Of a DNA stretch of 64,000 bases, positions 8,491 to 18,013 are shown one piece after another. Every line of letters begins with the position of its first letter. Position 1 is the stretch's first letter. The notes below the pieces were generated by a model. That model had not been told where the DNA came from, did no database searches, and saw only the letters and a program-made list of their open reading frames with translations. Origin of the DNA: Persicobacter sp. CCB-QB2 (lineage in GTDB: Bacteria > Bacteroidota > Bacteroidia > Cytophagales > Cyclobacteriaceae); assembly GCF_001274635.1 (NCBI RefSeq), contig NZ_LBGV01000001.1, positions 930,001 through 994,000 on the forward strand, written 5' to 3'. The position numbers and the translations under genes were made by a program.

Positions 8491-10281
8491 TCAGGAAGGC
8501 GCTAAGATTTGAATCAGTTCTTCTCTTAGTTCCTGAGGAACAAATGGTTTGGTGACCGATCCATTCATGCCAGCTTTTTTAACCTTTTGCTTTACTTCAA
8601 TTAATGCAGAGGCGGTTAAGGCCAAAATGGGGGTTTTTGAGTCAAAAGTTCTGATTTTTTCAGTGGCGGTGTAGCCATCCATCACCGGCATCTGAAGATC
8701 CATCAAAATAAGGTCATAGGAATTTTCCTTTACCTTATGGACTGCCTCTTCTCCATTTTCAGCCAAATCATAATCTAATTCCCATTTCTTGAGAAATTGT
8801 TCCGCTACTTTAATATTGAAGGGGTTATCTTCTACTAATAGCACTTTTTTATTTTTGAGTTGGTTGTGATCTGCTCTGTTTTCTTTGACTTCAAAAGGTT
8901 CATCTATTTCGGCCACAGGTTCCATATTTAAAGTGAAATAGAAATTGGAGCCCTGTCCAAATTCACTTTTTACCCGAATCTCGGAATCCATTAATTGCAG
9001 AAGTTTTTTGGTAATGGAGAGCCCAAGCCCCGTCCCTCCAAACTTACGGCTGGTAGAAGACTCTTCCTGTTCAAAATCTTTGAATATTTTTGTTTGGTTT
9101 TCTTTTTTGATACCGATGCCATTGTCTTCAACTTCAAAACAGATGCGGTTATTATCCGAGCCACCTTCTTTATAAATTCTGATTTCGATTTTTCCTTTAT
9201 CTGTAAATTTTATGCCATTACTAATGAGGTTGTTCAAGATTTGAGCAAGACGTGTTGGATCGCCTTTTACCAGTTTTGGAATAGAAGGATCAATCAATAA
9301 TTTGATGGTATTTTCTTTTTCTTTGGCTTTAAATGAATTGGCCTCTTTGAGATTTTTGACATGTTCAATTAAATCAAATGGGATCGATTCTATTTCTAGT
9401 TTACCTGCAGATATTTTATTGTAATCCAAAATGTCATTGATCAGCGACAACAGGTTATCCGCTGAGAATTTCATAATATTGAGGTTCTCAATTTGCTCTT
9501 CTTTTGGGTCAGAAGTAATAAGCAGATTGGTAATTCCAATTACAGCATTTAAAGGTGTTCTTAATTCATGACTCATCGATGATAAGAAATTCTCCTTGGA
9601 TTTAGATACGGATTCGGCCGCCTCTTTAGCCTTAAGCAAAATTTCGGCATTGGCCTCTTTTTCCTCCAGTAGTTTTTTCAGTTCTTCATTTTTGGCGTTT
9701 CGATATTCATCCTGCTTTTGTTTTTGTTTGAGGAAAAGGTAATTATAAAGGCAAATGAAAATAAAAACGGTCACGATATTGGAAATGGCCAACCAGGACA
9801 TGGTTTGATCTTGCAGGATTTTTTGGTCATGCATCTTATAGCCCACATCCGCAATGAGCAGGGTGAAAATGATGAAATAGGAAAGGAAAATATAAGACCG
9901 TTGTTCGTAAGTAAACAGCAGGAGCGGCAGAATCATAAGGGAAAAAAAGTAAAGAAAAATATGGGAATCAAAACCCAGGTAAATGCTGAAAAGCCAGATG
10001 GAAATACTGGAAATTAAGATGAGATTGAGTCTTGCGGGTATATATCGCTTTTTATAGTTAAGTATGGGGGTTAAAGTCAATAGGCTGGCAAAAATAATAC
10101 AGATTCTGCCAAATGGGATGGGGGCTGAATATTCCAGTTTCCAAAAGATAAAAGAATACAGGAGGATGATGGCTGCCAAAAATCCAGCGATAAAATTTGA
10201 AATTTGAATTTTATCCTTTTGTTCAAAGGCGGTACTATTCTGAATGCCAAAAAAAAGTAAATTATCGAGTCTCATAGGCAA
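8491..10281 (-). CDS. hybrid sensor histidine kinase/response regulator
   Basis: A 596-residue membrane kinase. The order is about six membrane spans (residues ~30-185), a coiled coil (~186-230), HisKA with SHELRTPLNAVIG (phospho-acceptor His238), HATPase_c with N box ILNNLISNGIKF, G1 EDNGIGI and G2 GGTGLGLSI, and a C-terminal receiver with LLVEDN, acceptor Asp528 in LILMDLQMPVMDG and the conserved Lys in VTKPF. No Hpt domain or output domain is present, so the phosphate must pass to a partner elsewhere. The signal is unknown; the membrane part has no large extracytoplasmic loop, so it may sense within or near the membrane. Monocistronic. Confidence 0.92.
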   Translation of the reverse strand: MPMRLDNLLFFGIQNSTAFEQKDKIQISNFIAGFLAAIILLYSFIFWKLEYSAPIPFGRICIIFASLLTLTPILNYKKRYIPARLNLILISSISIWLFSIYLGFDSHIFLYFFSLMILPLLLFTYEQRSYIFLSYFIIFTLLIADVGYKMHDQKILQDQTMSWLAISNIVTVFIFICLYNYLFLKQKQKQDEYRNAKNEELKKLLEEKEANAEILLKAKEAAESVSKSKENFLSSMSHELRTPLNAVIGITNLLITSDPKEEQIENLNIMKFSADNLLSLINDILDYNKISAGKLEIESIPFDLIEHVKNLKEANSFKAKEKENTIKLLIDPSIPKLVKGDPTRLAQILNNLISNGIKFTDKGKIEIRIYKEGGSDNNRICFEVEDNGIGIKKENQTKIFKDFEQEESSTSRKFGGTGLGLSITKKLLQLMDSEIRVKSEFGQGSNFYFTLNMEPVAEIDEPFEVKENRADHNQLKNKKVLLVEDNPFNIKVAEQFLKKWELDYDLAENGEEAVHKVKENSYDLILMDLQMPVMDGYTATEKIRTFDSKTPILALTASALIEVKQKVKKAGMNGSVTKPFVPQELREELIQILAPS

Positions 10282-10521
10282 TGTTGGGTAACAAACTAAT
10301 TTTCCTTTTATTACAAACTGTTTAATCAGAAATGTGTGTCAAAAAATATTTGTTTTTTTTGCTTTTTGGATGGATTTTTTTTGCGAAGAGCGCGAATGAT
10401 GGGGTTAATAACGGATTATAATGATGAATCAATATAATTATGGGTGAAACATGAAAGGGTGGCATTGGTAACTTTTGAAGGTTTTTTATTAAATTCTAGT
10501 ATAAACCCAAAATCAAAACAT

Positions 10522-11415
10522 ATGCAATTAATCGCAGTAATTGGGGCAGGAACAATGGGCAATGGTATCGCTCATGTTTTTGCTCAAAGTGGCTTTGAAG
10601 TCAATTTGGTTGATTTAGACCCTTCGGTGCTGGAACGTGGAACCGTGACCATCTCAAAAAATTTGGATCGACTGATCGCTAAGGATAAAATTACCGAAGA
10701 AGATAAGGATCAAACCCTTGCCCGTATACATAAATTTACGACTTTGGAAGCGGCAGTAGTCAATGCGTCAATAGTAGTGGAGGCGGTTTCGGAGAGTGAG
10801 CATCTTAAAACCAGAATTTTTGAGTCTTTATCACAATATTGTGATCCGGAGACGATTTTAGCGACCAATACCTCTTCTATTTCTATCACCAAATTGGCCG
10901 CCAGTGTTCGAAATCCCGAGCGGGTTATCGGAATGCATTTTATGAATCCGGTTCCCTTAATGAAGTTAGTGGAAGTTATTCGGGGATATTCTACCTCTGA
11001 TGAAGTTTGCGCACAAATTATGCAAGTAGCCCAACAACTGGGAAAAGTAGCGGTGGAGGTGAATGACTACCCTGGTTTTGTAGCAAATCGAATTCTTATG
11101 CCTATGATTAATGAGGCCATTGAGTCTTTATTTGAAGGAGTCGCAGGGGTGGAAGAGATTGATACGGTAATGAAACTGGGGATGGCACATCCGATGGGGC
11201 CTTTGCAACTAGCGGATTTTATTGGGCTGGATGTTTGTCTGGCCATTCTTCGGGTGATGCATGAGGGGCTTGGAAAACCCAAATTTGCGCCTTGTCCATT
11301 ATTGGTCAATATGGTAACTGCCGGGAAATTAGGGGTAAAATCCGGGGAAGGTTTTTATGACTATCGGGAAAGCAAAAAGACCGAAAAAGTTTCGGCCAGG
11401 TTTTTAAAGGTTTAG
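10522..11415 (+). CDS. 3-hydroxyacyl-CoA (3-hydroxybutyryl-CoA) dehydrogenase
   Basis: A 297-residue NAD-dependent dehydrogenase oxidising 3-hydroxyacyl-CoA in beta-oxidation or butanoate metabolism. The Rossmann dinucleotide motif IGAGTMGNG is at residues 6-14, with VVEAVSE and the catalytic segment MHFMNPVPLMKLVEVI (His of the HF/N dyad), then NDYPGFVANRILMPMINEA and HPMGPLQLADFIGLD. I start at the ATG at 10522 because the Rossmann strand begins four residues later; the frame is open upstream to 10444. Close to the stand-alone type also called paaH/hbd. No pathway neighbours. Confidence 0.93.
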   Translation: MQLIAVIGAGTMGNGIAHVFAQSGFEVNLVDLDPSVLERGTVTISKNLDRLIAKDKITEEDKDQTLARIHKFTTLEAAVVNASIVVEAVSESEHLKTRIFESLSQYCDPETILATNTSSISITKLAASVRNPERVIGMHFMNPVPLMKLVEVIRGYSTSDEVCAQIMQVAQQLGKVAVEVNDYPGFVANRILMPMINEAIESLFEGVAGVEEIDTVMKLGMAHPMGPLQLADFIGLDVCLAILRVMHEGLGKPKFAPCPLLVNMVTAGKLGVKSGEGFYDYRESKKTEKVSARFLKV

Positions 11416-11546
11416 GATGTGTTGCTCGAATCATAAACTATCATGAAGCCTCCAGAGAGGTTTTGCTATTAAATCACCTGCTTTGTCATTTATTCGAAGA
11501 GTAGTGTTTAGTGCACTATCCGAAAGCAAGTAGAATTGATTTTGGA

Positions 11547-11767
11547 TTCAACCGGATTATTCATGCTGAAATCCTCGTTTTATTGGCAGGCAGAAAAATG
11601 ATGTAATTGGTCCTATTTCGAGTTTTTTTCAACGAAGCAGATGAATGAGGACAAAGCAAGCTTGCCCAAATTGGGGCTATTAAAAATCAAAGAAAACAAG
11701 TTGTGATAAACTAAAAATAAACCATTTGCACTTAGTTAATGAATTAGGCGGTGAATAATTCGGCTTA
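11547..11767 (+). repeat. R1 element copy C (221 bp)
   Basis: Left end TTCAACCGGATTATTCATGC and right end GGCGGTGAATAATTCGGCTTA. Contains the CCTATTTCG, GATGAATGAGGACAAAGC and CCCAAATTGGGGCT blocks and AGCTAAAAATAAACC-like downstream block. Among the best preserved copies. Confidence 0.85.
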
Positions 11768-12048
11768 GCCAAATTTGAGCCATTTAAGGTTAATGAAGTC
11801 GGCTATTATTAACAGGTAATAAACTGTTAAGGGTGGTTTCCAAACCCGAGCGTTGAGTGATTAGACCGGGTTTTGGCTATAGGGAGGCGGTGCTTACCGA
11901 ACTAATTATTAATGCTTACTCCCAACTTACTATTGCCGTCATTACTTCTGAGTTGTGAATGGTTTCTTAGTATTTTCAAAAGGCAGAGATTGAGATTCTG
12001 CCCTTTTTTAAACCCAATACAATCATAGTAGACCCGGAGTATTTATGC
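11768..12048. other. gap between R1 copies C and D with an orphan hairpin
   Basis: No supported gene. A terminator-type hairpin (separate entry at 11977-12008) lies inside with no open frame leading to it except a 37-codon frame that reads through the hairpin. Confidence 0.4.
11977..12008 (+). terminator. orphan terminator-like hairpin
   Basis: Stem GGCAGA/TCTGCC extended by A/T pairs, loop GATTGAGAT, followed by CCTTTTTT. No gene ends nearby (the closest upstream stop is 560 nt away), so it may close a short untranslated transcript. Confidence 0.5.
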
Positions 12049-12269
12049 TTAACCAGTATAATTCATGCTTAGATCCTCGTTTAACCGTAAGGCATGAAAA
12101 ATGAAGGAATTTTTCCTATTTCATTTTTTTCCAAGGAAGCTGATGAATGAGGAGAAAGCAAGCATAACCAAATATGGGCTGTTTAAAAACAATATAAATA
12201 CGCTTAATATATTGATGCTAAGATTTTTATTAGGTATTTCTAAAAATGCTAGGGAATAATTACAACTAA
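12049..12269 (+). repeat. R1 element copy D (221 bp)
   Basis: Left end TTAACCAGTATAATTCATGC, right end more diverged (GGGAATAATTACAACTAAG). Blocks CCTATTTC, CCAAGGAAGCTGATGAATGA and GGAGAAAGCAAGC are clear. Its right end overlaps the TAG stop codon of the convergent aminopeptidase gene (12266-12268). Confidence 0.8.
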
Positions 12270-14830
12270 GATGGTTCCCAAGGAGAGTGCCATTGGCTAA
12301 CCCTGCGATTATAGTCCACCGCTTGTAGGATTTTATTCCGAAGTTTTGGAGGGTAATCCGGATTTTGATTGAGAAAGCCATCCACCAGACTTATATTTTC
12401 TTGCTGCATATGTCCCCAAAAGCCTGCAGCCACCCATCCTTTTGGGAAGAAAATATCGCCCGTCTCTTTTACCTCAATGATTTCCTCCAATAAGGCGGGC
12501 AGGTGTTGGGCAGAATTTTTCGCCCGCAAGGGGTGGTTGATAAGCTTCAGGCCTTCTAGCACCCAGGGTTCTTTCGTTCGATGCTCAGGAAGAAGTAGTC
12601 GATTAAAAAAGGCAGATCGCAGCTCGGGCTCCGCAGCACAGGCCGGTTTTAAAAAGGACCATTTGCGTATTTTGTCCTCATTTTTTAAAGATTGATCAAT
12701 CAGGATTTCAAGGTTTGCGGCCTTTTCTGGCATTCGGACCATGAGATTCATGCCCATTTCCATTAAGTCATTTTCAGAAAAGCCCCAACTATCCAGGGCT
12801 TGCTTATTTTTCATCAACCGCAGTTCTTGTTGTAGCCAGTCAGGCTGTTCTCCCAGCGTGAAAATACCTTTTAGGAGGGTCCTGTTCGCCGGGGATTTTT
12901 CTGATTTTAAAACCTCCTGGTAAATTTGGTATAAGGTTGCCTGCCATTTTGTTCTTTCCTTTTCAGGCAGAAAGCCCCAGTAATCTTGTTTCAAATATCG
13001 AAGCATTAATTGCTGAACCAAAGGGGAGCTTTCCTTTGGTAAATGGTGGGTGAGTAGTTTTAAATATTGCTCAGGCTCCAGGTCAGAATTTAAAACCATT
13101 TCCCGAAGGTTGGTAATGGTAATAGCCCTGTGGATGGGTTCAGGAAGTGTGGAAAAATTAGCGATGATTTTATCCCTGAGTTGGGGATGAAAGCGAAAAT
13201 AGCCATATCCATAGCCTGAAATATCAGGTAATATCCAGACGTTTTCCCGTTCTGGTATGGGGAAGGAGAAGCTATCGGATAGCCGATAAGGCATGGCAAT
13301 CATCTTTTCTCCATCCCAAAGCCCGGCGACCAATTCCTGATCCCACAGGCCTTCAGTGGGGCCTTTTTGAGAAATGATAACCCTGTGGTCCTTCAACTGG
13401 ATGTCTATGGTAGGCATGCCCTTGGATTTTATCCATGCATTGTTCCAGTTATTCAAGTCAAGTCCCATGCCGGCTTGTTCGTCCAGAATTTTTATTAAGC
13501 CATCCCAGGAGGCGTTGCCATAGGCATAAGATTTTAAGTATTTTTGCAAACCCTGTTGAAAAGATTCCGCACCCATTTGGAGTTCCAGTTGCTTCATCGT
13601 AACCGGTGCTTTTTTATAGATAATATTGCCATAAACGCTACCGGCCTCAGATAAATTGTCTAATTCCTGGGCAATCGGGTGGCTCCCTAATGAGCGGTCC
13701 TCCTCATAAGCGGAGGGGATATGATTTAAAAAGAAAAGCAGGCCATGGTCCACTTCCGGGAATTGGGGATTGGACATTTTTGCCGCCATAAAATTGGCAA
13801 ATACTTCTTTGAGCCAGACATCATCAAACCATTCCATGGTGACCAAATTCCCAAACCACATGTGTGCGACTTCATGCCCAATGAGGGAGGACCGCCGGAG
13901 TAGTTCCGACTGGCTCGCCGGTGCACTGAGCATCAGTTGTGACTCCCGATATTGGATGGCGCCCACATGCTCCATGCCCCCATACTGAAATGGAGGAATT
14001 AGGGCGAAGTCCAGTTTCTTAAAGGGAAACGGGATATTGGTATAATCTTCCAGCCATTTAATATTTGAGGTATGCAAGTCAAAAATAGCCTGAATATTCT
14101 GTGCTCTTTTGGCCGGGTCTTTAATGCGATGCAGCATGGTCATTTTATCGTCCCGAAACTGGATGCTATCCGTAAAAAAAACTCCCGCTGCAAATGAGTA
14201 CAGATATGTACTCATCGGGCCTGCACTTTCGAAGGTGAGTTGTTTTACTCCCTGATGAACCGTTTCTGCAATAAGCTTCCCTCCACTGATGGCAGTGAAA
14301 TTTTCGGGCATTCTTAAAGTATTCGTGAAATAGGCTTTAAGGTCAGGTTGATCAAAGCAGGGGAAGACCGTAGAAGCTTTGGCCGGGACAAAGAGGGTAT
14401 AAATTAAATCTTCGGAACAATTAAGGCCTCCGCGACCAGCTTTTCCGCTTATTTCTATTTTTTGATGTCCTGAAGCGAGGCTTTGGGCTGGAAGGATGAG
14501 GTGATCTCCCGCAAATTTAATGGTTTCTGGGCGATCATTGATATTCACCAAGTCAATAAGGCTGGTGTCCGCCTGAAAGTCTAGCCAGACATCATTAGTC
14601 CCAAAGTAGTCAAAGCTAATGAGTGCGGTGAAAAAAATGTCCTCCATGGGGCCCTGATGAAAGTCAAAAGTAATATGATAGGTCAGCTTACTGATTTCAT
14701 TTTTTCGTTTTTCTGCCAATTCCTTACTTACTCCTGAAGTAGGTAGATTGATATTATTCTCAGGTAAGGCTAACTGGCAATTTGTTAAGAAAATGATAAA
14801 AAATAGACATAATAAGTGAGAATATTTCAT
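12266..14830 (-). CDS. M1 family metallopeptidase, lipoprotein
   Basis: An 854-residue zinc aminopeptidase anchored by a lipobox (signal ending LTNCQ). The catalytic motif HEVAH is at residues 319-323, with the third zinc ligand Glu342 in WLKEVFANF, eighteen residues on as usual. The exopeptidase motif that binds the free N-terminus reads GGMEH rather than the textbook GxMEN. The C-terminal half (residues ~500-854) is the helical cap of M1/ERAP enzymes. It would trim peptides in the periplasm or at the cell surface. Single gene; its stop codon lies inside the end of R1 copy D. Confidence 0.92.
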   Translation of the reverse strand: MKYSHLLCLFFIIFLTNCQLALPENNINLPTSGVSKELAEKRKNEISKLTYHITFDFHQGPMEDIFFTALISFDYFGTNDVWLDFQADTSLIDLVNINDRPETIKFAGDHLILPAQSLASGHQKIEISGKAGRGGLNCSEDLIYTLFVPAKASTVFPCFDQPDLKAYFTNTLRMPENFTAISGGKLIAETVHQGVKQLTFESAGPMSTYLYSFAAGVFFTDSIQFRDDKMTMLHRIKDPAKRAQNIQAIFDLHTSNIKWLEDYTNIPFPFKKLDFALIPPFQYGGMEHVGAIQYRESQLMLSAPASQSELLRRSSLIGHEVAHMWFGNLVTMEWFDDVWLKEVFANFMAAKMSNPQFPEVDHGLLFFLNHIPSAYEEDRSLGSHPIAQELDNLSEAGSVYGNIIYKKAPVTMKQLELQMGAESFQQGLQKYLKSYAYGNASWDGLIKILDEQAGMGLDLNNWNNAWIKSKGMPTIDIQLKDHRVIISQKGPTEGLWDQELVAGLWDGEKMIAMPYRLSDSFSFPIPERENVWILPDISGYGYGYFRFHPQLRDKIIANFSTLPEPIHRAITITNLREMVLNSDLEPEQYLKLLTHHLPKESSPLVQQLMLRYLKQDYWGFLPEKERTKWQATLYQIYQEVLKSEKSPANRTLLKGIFTLGEQPDWLQQELRLMKNKQALDSWGFSENDLMEMGMNLMVRMPEKAANLEILIDQSLKNEDKIRKWSFLKPACAAEPELRSAFFNRLLLPEHRTKEPWVLEGLKLINHPLRAKNSAQHLPALLEEIIEVKETGDIFFPKGWVAAGFWGHMQQENISLVDGFLNQNPDYPPKLRNKILQAVDYNRRVSQWHSPWEPS

Positions 14831-15026
14831 GGGTGATTGGGCTGGTTTATGGAAGTGAATAAACCTTTTCTTTTTTACAAATCAAAGCCTAATCGTTCTG
14901 TGACCGCCAGAGGGGGAAGTTTTAAAAAAAAGCAAATGACCGCTGGTCAGTGGGTTACTATTTAACGTTATGAAATATATACATATGAATAAATTGGTAT
15001 AATTTCTCACTTTAAACTCCACCGTT

Positions 15027-15497
15027 ATGCAACGTCACGTGATTTTTCTTACAAACGGCATGTTTTCTACCACCGCGCGGTTTGGATTGATCTTTATTGT
15101 TGGATTATTTCTGGTTCTGACCGGTGCGTTTAACCTCAGTTTTTTTGGTGGTTTAGACGGCTTATATATTGTACTGAATATTATTGCCTTAGTCGCAGGG
15201 GCTATTTTATTAATTGACGCCTGGTTACTCCGACCCGGATCCGATTCTATGCCTCGGGTAGAGGTGGATGATCACCACATTTTGGTGGTCAATGATGAAT
15301 TGGTAGGAAAAGTGGAATTATGGCCGGATGAAATTGCCTCCATTCAATTAGCAGCCTATGAGATTATTGTGGATTATAAAGAAAAAGAGCGATTAATCAT
15401 TTCGATCAACACGGAGGATGTGGATACCTCCAAAGACGTCAAAATGGCCGTGAAAGAATTCTGTGAAGTTCACAATATTCCCCTTAGTGGCGGCTGA
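15027..15497 (+). CDS. small membrane protein with C-terminal soluble domain, unknown
   Basis: A 156-residue product with two predicted membrane spans (RFGLIFIVGLFLVLTGAF and LYIVLNIIALVAGAILLIDA), then an ~85-residue cytoplasmic domain (HHILVVNDELVGKVELWPDE...IIVDYKEKERLIISI...VKMAVKEFCEVHNI). The alternating strand pattern ending in a helix resembles a bacterial PH-like domain, but this is inference. Followed by a perfect terminator, so it is an independent transcript. Confidence 0.75.
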   Translation: MQRHVIFLTNGMFSTTARFGLIFIVGLFLVLTGAFNLSFFGGLDGLYIVLNIIALVAGAILLIDAWLLRPGSDSMPRVEVDDHHILVVNDELVGKVELWPDEIASIQLAAYEIIVDYKEKERLIISINTEDVDTSKDVKMAVKEFCEVHNIPLSGG

Positions 15498-15524
15498 TAA
15501 ACAATAGCGTATTAAATAAAAAAC

Positions 15525-15556
15525 AAAGCCATCGATTGATATCGATGGCTTTTCCT
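15525..15556 (+). terminator. rho-independent terminator
   Basis: A perfect 12-bp stem AAAGCCATCGAT/ATCGATGGCTTT with a TGAT loop, then TTTCCTTT, 27 nt after the 15497 stop. Confidence 0.85.
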
Positions 15557-15719
15557 TTAACACCTTTTTCGAACGGAAAATCAGCAAACTAGAGTTGTTC
15601 AGTCTCTAGCTTTCAACAAGAGTAAATTTAGAAGCTTTTTCTTTATTATGAAAAAAGCGGGTCATTTTTTTTAATAAATTTTAAAAACTCAAGCCTAAAT
15701 CACGCTTTCTTTTGCGAAT

Positions 15720-16325
15720 TTATTTGGTCTCATGCCATTTAATCGTACAGCCAATTGCTTTGGAGCTGGTTTTTGTGATCGCTTTCCCTGCTATTAAGGC
15801 TTCCAGCGCATCAGCTAAGTATAATTTGTCAGCCTGAGTGGCATCTTTGGCGTTATTATCAATTGCTCCGATATATTTTACTACATAATCTGTTCCCTCT
15901 TTTTGTAGTAAATAGACATGCGGTGTTCGGGTGGCGCCATATGTTTTAGCCATTTTTGAATCCTTATCAACTAAATAGGGAAAAGTGAAGCCCTTTTCTT
16001 TGGACCGCTGAATCATTTCCTGATATCCATCGGCCGGTTCAATTTTCGGGTCATTAGGATTTAGCGCCACCACGGGATAGCCAAGGCCTTTATATTTTTT
16101 ATCTAAGGCGATGATGCGGTCCTCATATAATTTTGCGTAAGGGCAGTGGTTACAGGTGAAAATAACGATAGCGCCTTTATTGTCCGAAAGGTCAGCTAAT
16201 GACATCATTTTACCATCAATATTTTTAAGGCTAAAGTCGGAAGCCTGATCGCCAATTTCATAACCTTCCGCCATTCCGATAAAGGGTAAAAGCGCAAGCA
16301 GTAATACTAAAATTGAATTTTTCAT
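15720..16325 (-). CDS. periplasmic thioredoxin-fold (redoxin) protein
   Basis: A 201-residue exported AhpC/TSA-like protein. Signal peptide MKNSILVLLLALLPFIGMAEG; then DQASDFSLKNIDGKMMSLADL and the redox site FTCNHCPYAK (CNHC motif), followed by the cis-Pro loop TRTPHVYLL. This CxxCPYA type forms a clade distinct from TlpA. Start chosen at the ATG at 16325 so that the signal peptide is intact and a short gap separates it from the upstream tlpA-like gene; an in-frame ATG at 16349 would overlap that gene. Probably reduces or oxidises envelope proteins together with its neighbour. Confidence 0.85.
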   Translation of the reverse strand: MKNSILVLLLALLPFIGMAEGYEIGDQASDFSLKNIDGKMMSLADLSDNKGAIVIFTCNHCPYAKLYEDRIIALDKKYKGLGYPVVALNPNDPKIEPADGYQEMIQRSKEKGFTFPYLVDKDSKMAKTYGATRTPHVYLLQKEGTDYVVKYIGAIDNNAKDATQADKLYLADALEALIAGKAITKTSSKAIGCTIKWHETK

Positions 16326-16335
16326 GATTAAAATT

Positions 16336-16809
16336 TTATGGTTGGTCAATGATTGAAAGAATTTCCTGTTCCGTCATTTTGCCTTCGTGAAAAGTGATTT
16401 TGCCCTTTGGGCTGATAAACAAGGTGGCCGGAATGGCACCGGACCACTGTTCATTAACCTTTGTAATGATCGGGTCAAGGTCAGTTTCATCCAATAGGTA
16501 CAAACTGGAATTCAGGGCTTTCTTTTGGGCAAAGTTTTTGACTTTTTTGTCCAGTTCTTCAATGAAGTCCATACTGACCAGATGCACTTCCACCTGCTCC
16601 ATTTTGTTCACGGATTCAAAGGCAGGTAATTCTTCTATGCAGGGTCTGCACCAGGTCGCCCAAAAGTTGATGATTTTGGTCTTTCCCTCAGGGGATGATT
16701 CCGCTAACTGATAAAGTTGTTCTTTTTTAATCACCTGAATGTCCTGAGCCTGAAGCTGGACAATGGATGTCGTAAAAGAAAGCAGGAGTAGAAATAATAA
16801 TCTTTTCAT
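16336..16809 (-). CDS. TlpA-like thiol-disulfide oxidoreductase
   Basis: A 157-residue periplasmic thioredoxin. Signal peptide ends at QLQAQ; active site NFWATWCRPCIEELPAFE (WCRPC) at about residues 50-60 and cis-Pro loop GAIPATLFISP. It lies immediately upstream of, and likely co-transcribed with, the CNHC redoxin. The pair suggests a small envelope thiol-handling operon. Confidence 0.9.
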   Translation of the reverse strand: MKRLLFLLLLSFTTSIVQLQAQDIQVIKKEQLYQLAESSPEGKTKIINFWATWCRPCIEELPAFESVNKMEQVEVHLVSMDFIEELDKKVKNFAQKKALNSSLYLLDETDLDPIITKVNEQWSGAIPATLFISPKGKITFHEGKMTEQEILSIIDQP

Positions 16810-16861
16810 GTGTTTTGGGGGATAATTTCAAAAATTGCTGTCAATGGAAAGGTCAGTTGCC

Positions 16862-17548
16862 TTACCATTGTAAAAATATAAAATATAATGAAATGGGAAT
16901 TACCGCGCTAAGAAGGTTGACCAGATCATTATCCATCCATGAAAAACCTGCGCTTAAAATGGTGGCTTGTCCATGACAAAAAGTTTTTTCCGTAATATGC
17001 CCTTTCGGGCAGTGGTACTTAGCTTGAAAGGTGTCTCCTAAAACGCTATCAATGAGACTGCCTAAAAAGCTAATCAATATGACAGTGAATAGGAGGTGGA
17101 TGCTCCCTATGCAGATGAAATACAGTAATCCCATTAAACAAGCCCCTAGCAGCGCGCCCCAGATTCCAGCCAGGCTGACGCCACCGGATAAGCCCTGGGG
17201 AATCGGCTTGCCACTCAACAGGTGGAACGTTCTCCTTTTTTTCAGGGTACCTATTTCCGTGGCCATGGTATCGGACAAATGGATGCCAATAGCGGAGAAA
17301 TAGGCCGGCCAGATTTTTTCAATTGGAAGGAAGTAAACCAACGCAAGACAAAGCGTGGGAATCAATGCATTGGCGATTACCTGTATGCCTTTTCGTGGTC
17401 CGGATCGTGCATTGAACTGTTCAGAATCCGGATTGAGTTTCATTTTAATTTTACTCAAAATACTTCCAAGGAAAAAAAAGAGAAGCATGGGGACGTCTGC
17501 CTGCCAGCCTCCCCAAAAATGGATTAGACCACCAAAAATGATCATCAC
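16862..17548 (-). CDS. DUF92 family membrane protein (N-terminus doubtful)
   Basis: A polytopic membrane protein of the DUF92/TIGR00297 family, whose plant members act in plastids on phytyl phosphate. Family signatures are ARSGPRKGIQVIANA, IGIHLSDTMATEIGTLKK, GLSGGVSLAGIWGALLGA and GSLIDSVLGDTFQAKYHC. The first ATG of the frame gives 228 residues, but the same frame continues the family upstream (LARPSLFLGIGTYALSKKS) to an ATG at 17662 with AGTAGGGA in front; codon 3 of that longer frame is TGA (17654-17656). The long form would have 266 residues, the family norm. Either a nonsense change or error is present, or a non-ATG start is used. Confidence 0.8.
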   Translation of the reverse strand: MMIIFGGLIHFWGGWQADVPMLLFFFLGSILSKIKMKLNPDSEQFNARSGPRKGIQVIANALIPTLCLALVYFLPIEKIWPAYFSAIGIHLSDTMATEIGTLKKRRTFHLLSGKPIPQGLSGGVSLAGIWGALLGACLMGLLYFICIGSIHLLFTVILISFLGSLIDSVLGDTFQAKYHCPKGHITEKTFCHGQATILSAGFSWMDNDLVNLLSAVIPISLYFIFLQW

Positions 17549-17662
17549 AGCTAAAGCGGAGAGGTCAATGCTTTTTTTGGAAAGGGCGTAGGTGCCTATT
17601 CCAAGGAAAAGGGAAGGCCGAGCCAGGGGTATAATGAAGAAAACAGTTCCAACTCAGGTCAT

Positions 17663-18013
17663 TTTTTAATTTTTCCCTACTTCTAAAATAACAGTTTTGC
17701 AGGGATAAATAAGTTTTTGGGGCAATATATAATGTTTAAGGGTTTGGTCAATATAGAAGCACGCTTGAATTTGTTTGATGACTGAGTGGTAAAAATAGGA
17801 TGCGTGAGGCTTATTTAATGCAATCTTGACCCAAAAATCAAATGCCTCTCGGGATTTATAGTCCGGGTAATTTGTCCTGTTTCATTTCAAGGGGCGAAAA
17901 TGACCAATTTCTCAAGGAAAATTGTGTGTTGAAATTACACCCTTAACCGATAGGGAGTAAAGAACAAGCGGTGGGAAAATTGCTTTTGCTAGTAAAATTA
18001 ATTGAAAAAACAT
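17663..18013. other. 350-bp divergent promoter region
   Basis: The divergent control region of the DUF92 and PUR-HTH genes. It is AT-rich; I see no gene, repeat or strong hairpin in it. Confidence 0.3.
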
